A stretch of DNA of 6,582 nucleotides, from the NCBI GenBank assembly GCA_016213595.1, contig JACRAA010000002.1:1-6582 (forward strand). The letters run 5' to 3'. Positions 5,006 to 6,582 of the stretch are shown here, piece after piece. The stretch's first letter is position 1; the number at the start of each line of letters is the position of its first letter. The translations under genes and the position numbers were made by a program. Source of the DNA: Actinomycetota bacterium (GTDB lineage: Bacteria > Actinomycetota > Actinomycetes > Propionibacteriales > Propionibacteriaceae). The notes below the pieces were generated by a model that saw only the letters and a program-made list of their open reading frames with translations, was not told where the DNA came from and made no database searches.

Positions 5006-6582
5006 GTGGGTACCGCTACTGCCTGCTCACGCAGCGACGTGGGCGTGCGTCCGGAAGACCTTCAGGTCGTCCGCTACTCCTCCGTTCAGGATGTCCCGCT
5101 CGGAATCTGGAATCAGCTGGCGCCCACCGCGGCTGTCGGACTTGAGGCGGGGCACCTTCGCGCCGTGGAGGAGTCCGGCATCAACGCCATCCATCCCTAC
5201 TACTTCATCGGTCTCCACGAGGGCCGTCCGGTCGGGATCGCGTACTGCTTCGCGATGGACCTCGATCTGACGAAGCTCACCAACAAGGACCCTCCCGAGG
5301 TGCTGGCCGCTGTGAAGGCATGGCGGCCGGGGTTCATGAGGCTGCGGCTGCTTGAAGTCGGTCATCTGTCCTCCTTGGGCGCCACGGTCGAGGCAGTCCC
5401 GGGGATGTGTGAGCTGTTCCTGCAGGCGCTGTCCCCTGCGCTGGACGAGCTGGCCCGCCTGGAGGGCGCAGACCTGGGAGTGATCCGTGATGTCCCGCCG
5501 GGCCGCTACCAGGAGTTCCGGGTGCTGGAGGCGGCGGGCTACCGCCCCGCTCTCGGCTTCCCCATCGCCCGGCTCGGGCTGGGATGGCCGAGCTTCGAGG
5601 GTTACGTCGGCGCCCTCAAGCACAAGACGCGTCAGCACCTCCATCACCGCCAGGCGGTGTTCCACGCCCCCGAGATCACCGTCGAGGTCATCGACGACTA
5701 CGGACCGCTCGCCGAGCGGCTGGCTGAGCTGTGGAGGCAGGTCGCGCGACGGCACCGCGAGTACGAGCACGAGCGGCTCACGCCCGCCTACTTCACCGCG
5801 ATGGCGAAGAACCTTCCTGGTCGGAGCCACGTGGTGGCCATCAAGCGTGGCCAGACGATCGTGGCGTTCGGTCTGGGGCTCATCGGCGACGACGAGTACT
5901 TCGGGGTGGCCGAAGGCATGGACTACTCCCTCCGCGACACGTACGGGCTCTACCCGAACCTGTTCCTCGAGGTGATCCGGGTGGCGTGCGAGCTCGGCAT
6001 GCGGACGTTGAACTTCGGTATCACCACGTACGACTTCAAGATGTCGTTGGGCGCCGAGCTGGAACGGGTCGTCTATCTGCTGAAGGCGTTCGAGAGGCCC
6101 GAGTACAGCGCCGGATACGCCGAGCTGTTCGCGACCGGGATCAGCCGGCCCGTCAACCACCACAGGGCGTTCGCGGGACAGGCGCCGTCCAGGCTCGAGC
6201 CGTACGAGGCCCGACGGATCTTCAGTCCCGACGTGAGCTCGAGGGACCCGTTCCTGCTGCAACACAGGTACGTGCGCGCCGACCTCACCCGCGTCGCAGG
6301 TGTCTACCCCTTCTGCCCGGTCTTTGAGAGCGCCCAGCAGCCGGTCGTCAGGCACGAGGGCCGAGAGGTGATCATGCTGGGCACCAATTCCTACCTGGGT
6401 CTCGCGACTGACCCGCGCGTCAAGCAGGCCGCGAAGACGGCGGTCGAACGCTACGGGAGCGGCTGCTCGGGCTCCCCGATGTTCAACGGCACCCTCGACG
6501 TGCATGTGGAGCTCGCGCGCCGACTAGCCCGGTTCACCGAGAAGGACGACGCTCTGCTGTTCTCCACCGGCTACCAGACGAA
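5006..6582 (+). CDS. BioF2-like fusion: FemAB/GNAT-type acyltransferase plus PLP-dependent alpha-oxoamine synthase (3' truncated by window)
   Basis: The frame stays open from 5006 to the right edge (525 codons visible). Residues about 20-400 resemble the FemAB-like/BioF2-type GNAT region: an early ESGINAIHPYYFIGL (56-70), VIRDVPPGRYQEF (159-171), LKHKTRQHLHHR (204-215), a second GNAT-like half with VAIKRGQTIVAFGLGLI (277-293), and LNFGITTYDFKMSLGA (335-350). From about 455 an alpha-oxoamine synthase (BioF/KBL/SPT family) begins: LGTNSYLGLATDP (458-470), ERYGSGCSGSPMFNGTLDVH (481-500), then LLFSTGYQT (517-525). The PLP lysine lies beyond the window. M. tuberculosis BioF2 (Rv0032, about 770 aa) has this same order, from memory. 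Such synthases join an amino acid to an acyl thioester with loss of CO2; the true substrates are unknown, and biotin synthesis should not be assumed. The start could instead be GTG 4949, adding 19 basic residues. Confidence 0.88.
   Translation, partial: MGTATACSRSDVGVRPEDLQVVRYSSVQDVPLGIWNQLAPTAAVGLEAGHLRAVEESGINAIHPYYFIGLHEGRPVGIAYCFAMDLDLTKLTNKDPPEVLAAVKAWRPGFMRLRLLEVGHLSSLGATVEAVPGMCELFLQALSPALDELARLEGADLGVIRDVPPGRYQEFRVLEAAGYRPALGFPIARLGLGWPSFEGYVGALKHKTRQHLHHRQAVFHAPEITVEVIDDYGPLAERLAELWRQVARRHREYEHERLTPAYFTAMAKNLPGRSHVVAIKRGQTIVAFGLGLIGDDEYFGVAEGMDYSLRDTYGLYPNLFLEVIRVACELGMRTLNFGITTYDFKMSLGAELERVVYLLKAFERPEYSAGYAELFATGISRPVNHHRAFAGQAPSRLEPYEARRIFSPDVSSRDPFLLQHRYVRADLTRVAGVYPFCPVFESAQQPVVRHEGREVIMLGTNSYLGLATDPRVKQAAKTAVERYGSGCSGSPMFNGTLDVHVELARRLARFTEKDDALLFSTGYQT

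Noticed and set aside
5027..6505. 492-codon open frame on the minus strand
   Set aside because: It is antisense to the fusion gene, whose plus-strand frame shows clear GNAT and oxoamine synthase motifs. Long antisense frames are common in high-GC coding DNA.
2097..6582. attR-like copy of the tRNA-Val(GAC) 3' end, integrase, transposase or CRISPR array
   Set aside because: I looked for a second copy of the T-arm/acceptor sequence, for recombinase motifs and for spaced direct repeats, and found none in the window.

Overview
The window looks like chromosomal DNA from a high-GC actinobacterium. The evidence is high G+C with strong G/C bias at third codon positions, frequent GTG starts, genes that appear to be read from leaderless transcripts, a Gly(GCC)-Cys(GCA)-Val(GAC) tRNA cluster close to an oppositely oriented tRNA-Val(CAC), and a protein with the two-domain build of mycobacterial BioF2. 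I cannot fix the genus.

Layout from left to right: (1) the 3' end of an unrecognised gene; (2) a nine-helix NIPA-like/DMT-superfamily membrane protein; (3) tRNA-Val(CAC) on the minus strand, ending 5 nt from the stop codon of that transporter; (4) a small GNAT acetyltransferase; (5) a plus-strand tRNA operon, Gly-Cys-Val(GAC), with a recognisable promoter; (6) a minus-strand gene with an abortive-infection C-terminal (Abi_C) domain; (7) divergently from it, a membrane-anchored protein with a Pro/Gln/Trp-rich N-terminus, one membrane helix and two tandem extracytoplasmic repeats, followed by a perfect 14-bp hairpin; (8) about 600 bases with no convincing gene, holding only two weak, mutually exclusive small ORFs; (9) a long gene running off the right edge, which fuses a FemAB/GNAT-like acyltransferase region to the start of a PLP-dependent alpha-oxoamine synthase.

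The left part (transporter, tRNAs, GNAT) looks like stable housekeeping chromosome. The part after the tRNA-Val(GAC) 3' end (Abi_C gene, repeat-containing surface protein, gene-poor stretch) looks like accessory DNA by content and by its more relaxed codon use. No integrase and no duplicated tRNA end (attR) is visible, so the idea of an island is inference only. The Abi_C protein is the clearest candidate for a defence function, and the anchored protein that starts 138 bp away on the other strand is its only close neighbour. The fused acyltransferase/oxoamine synthase is the most interesting enzyme; its catalytic lysine lies beyond the window.
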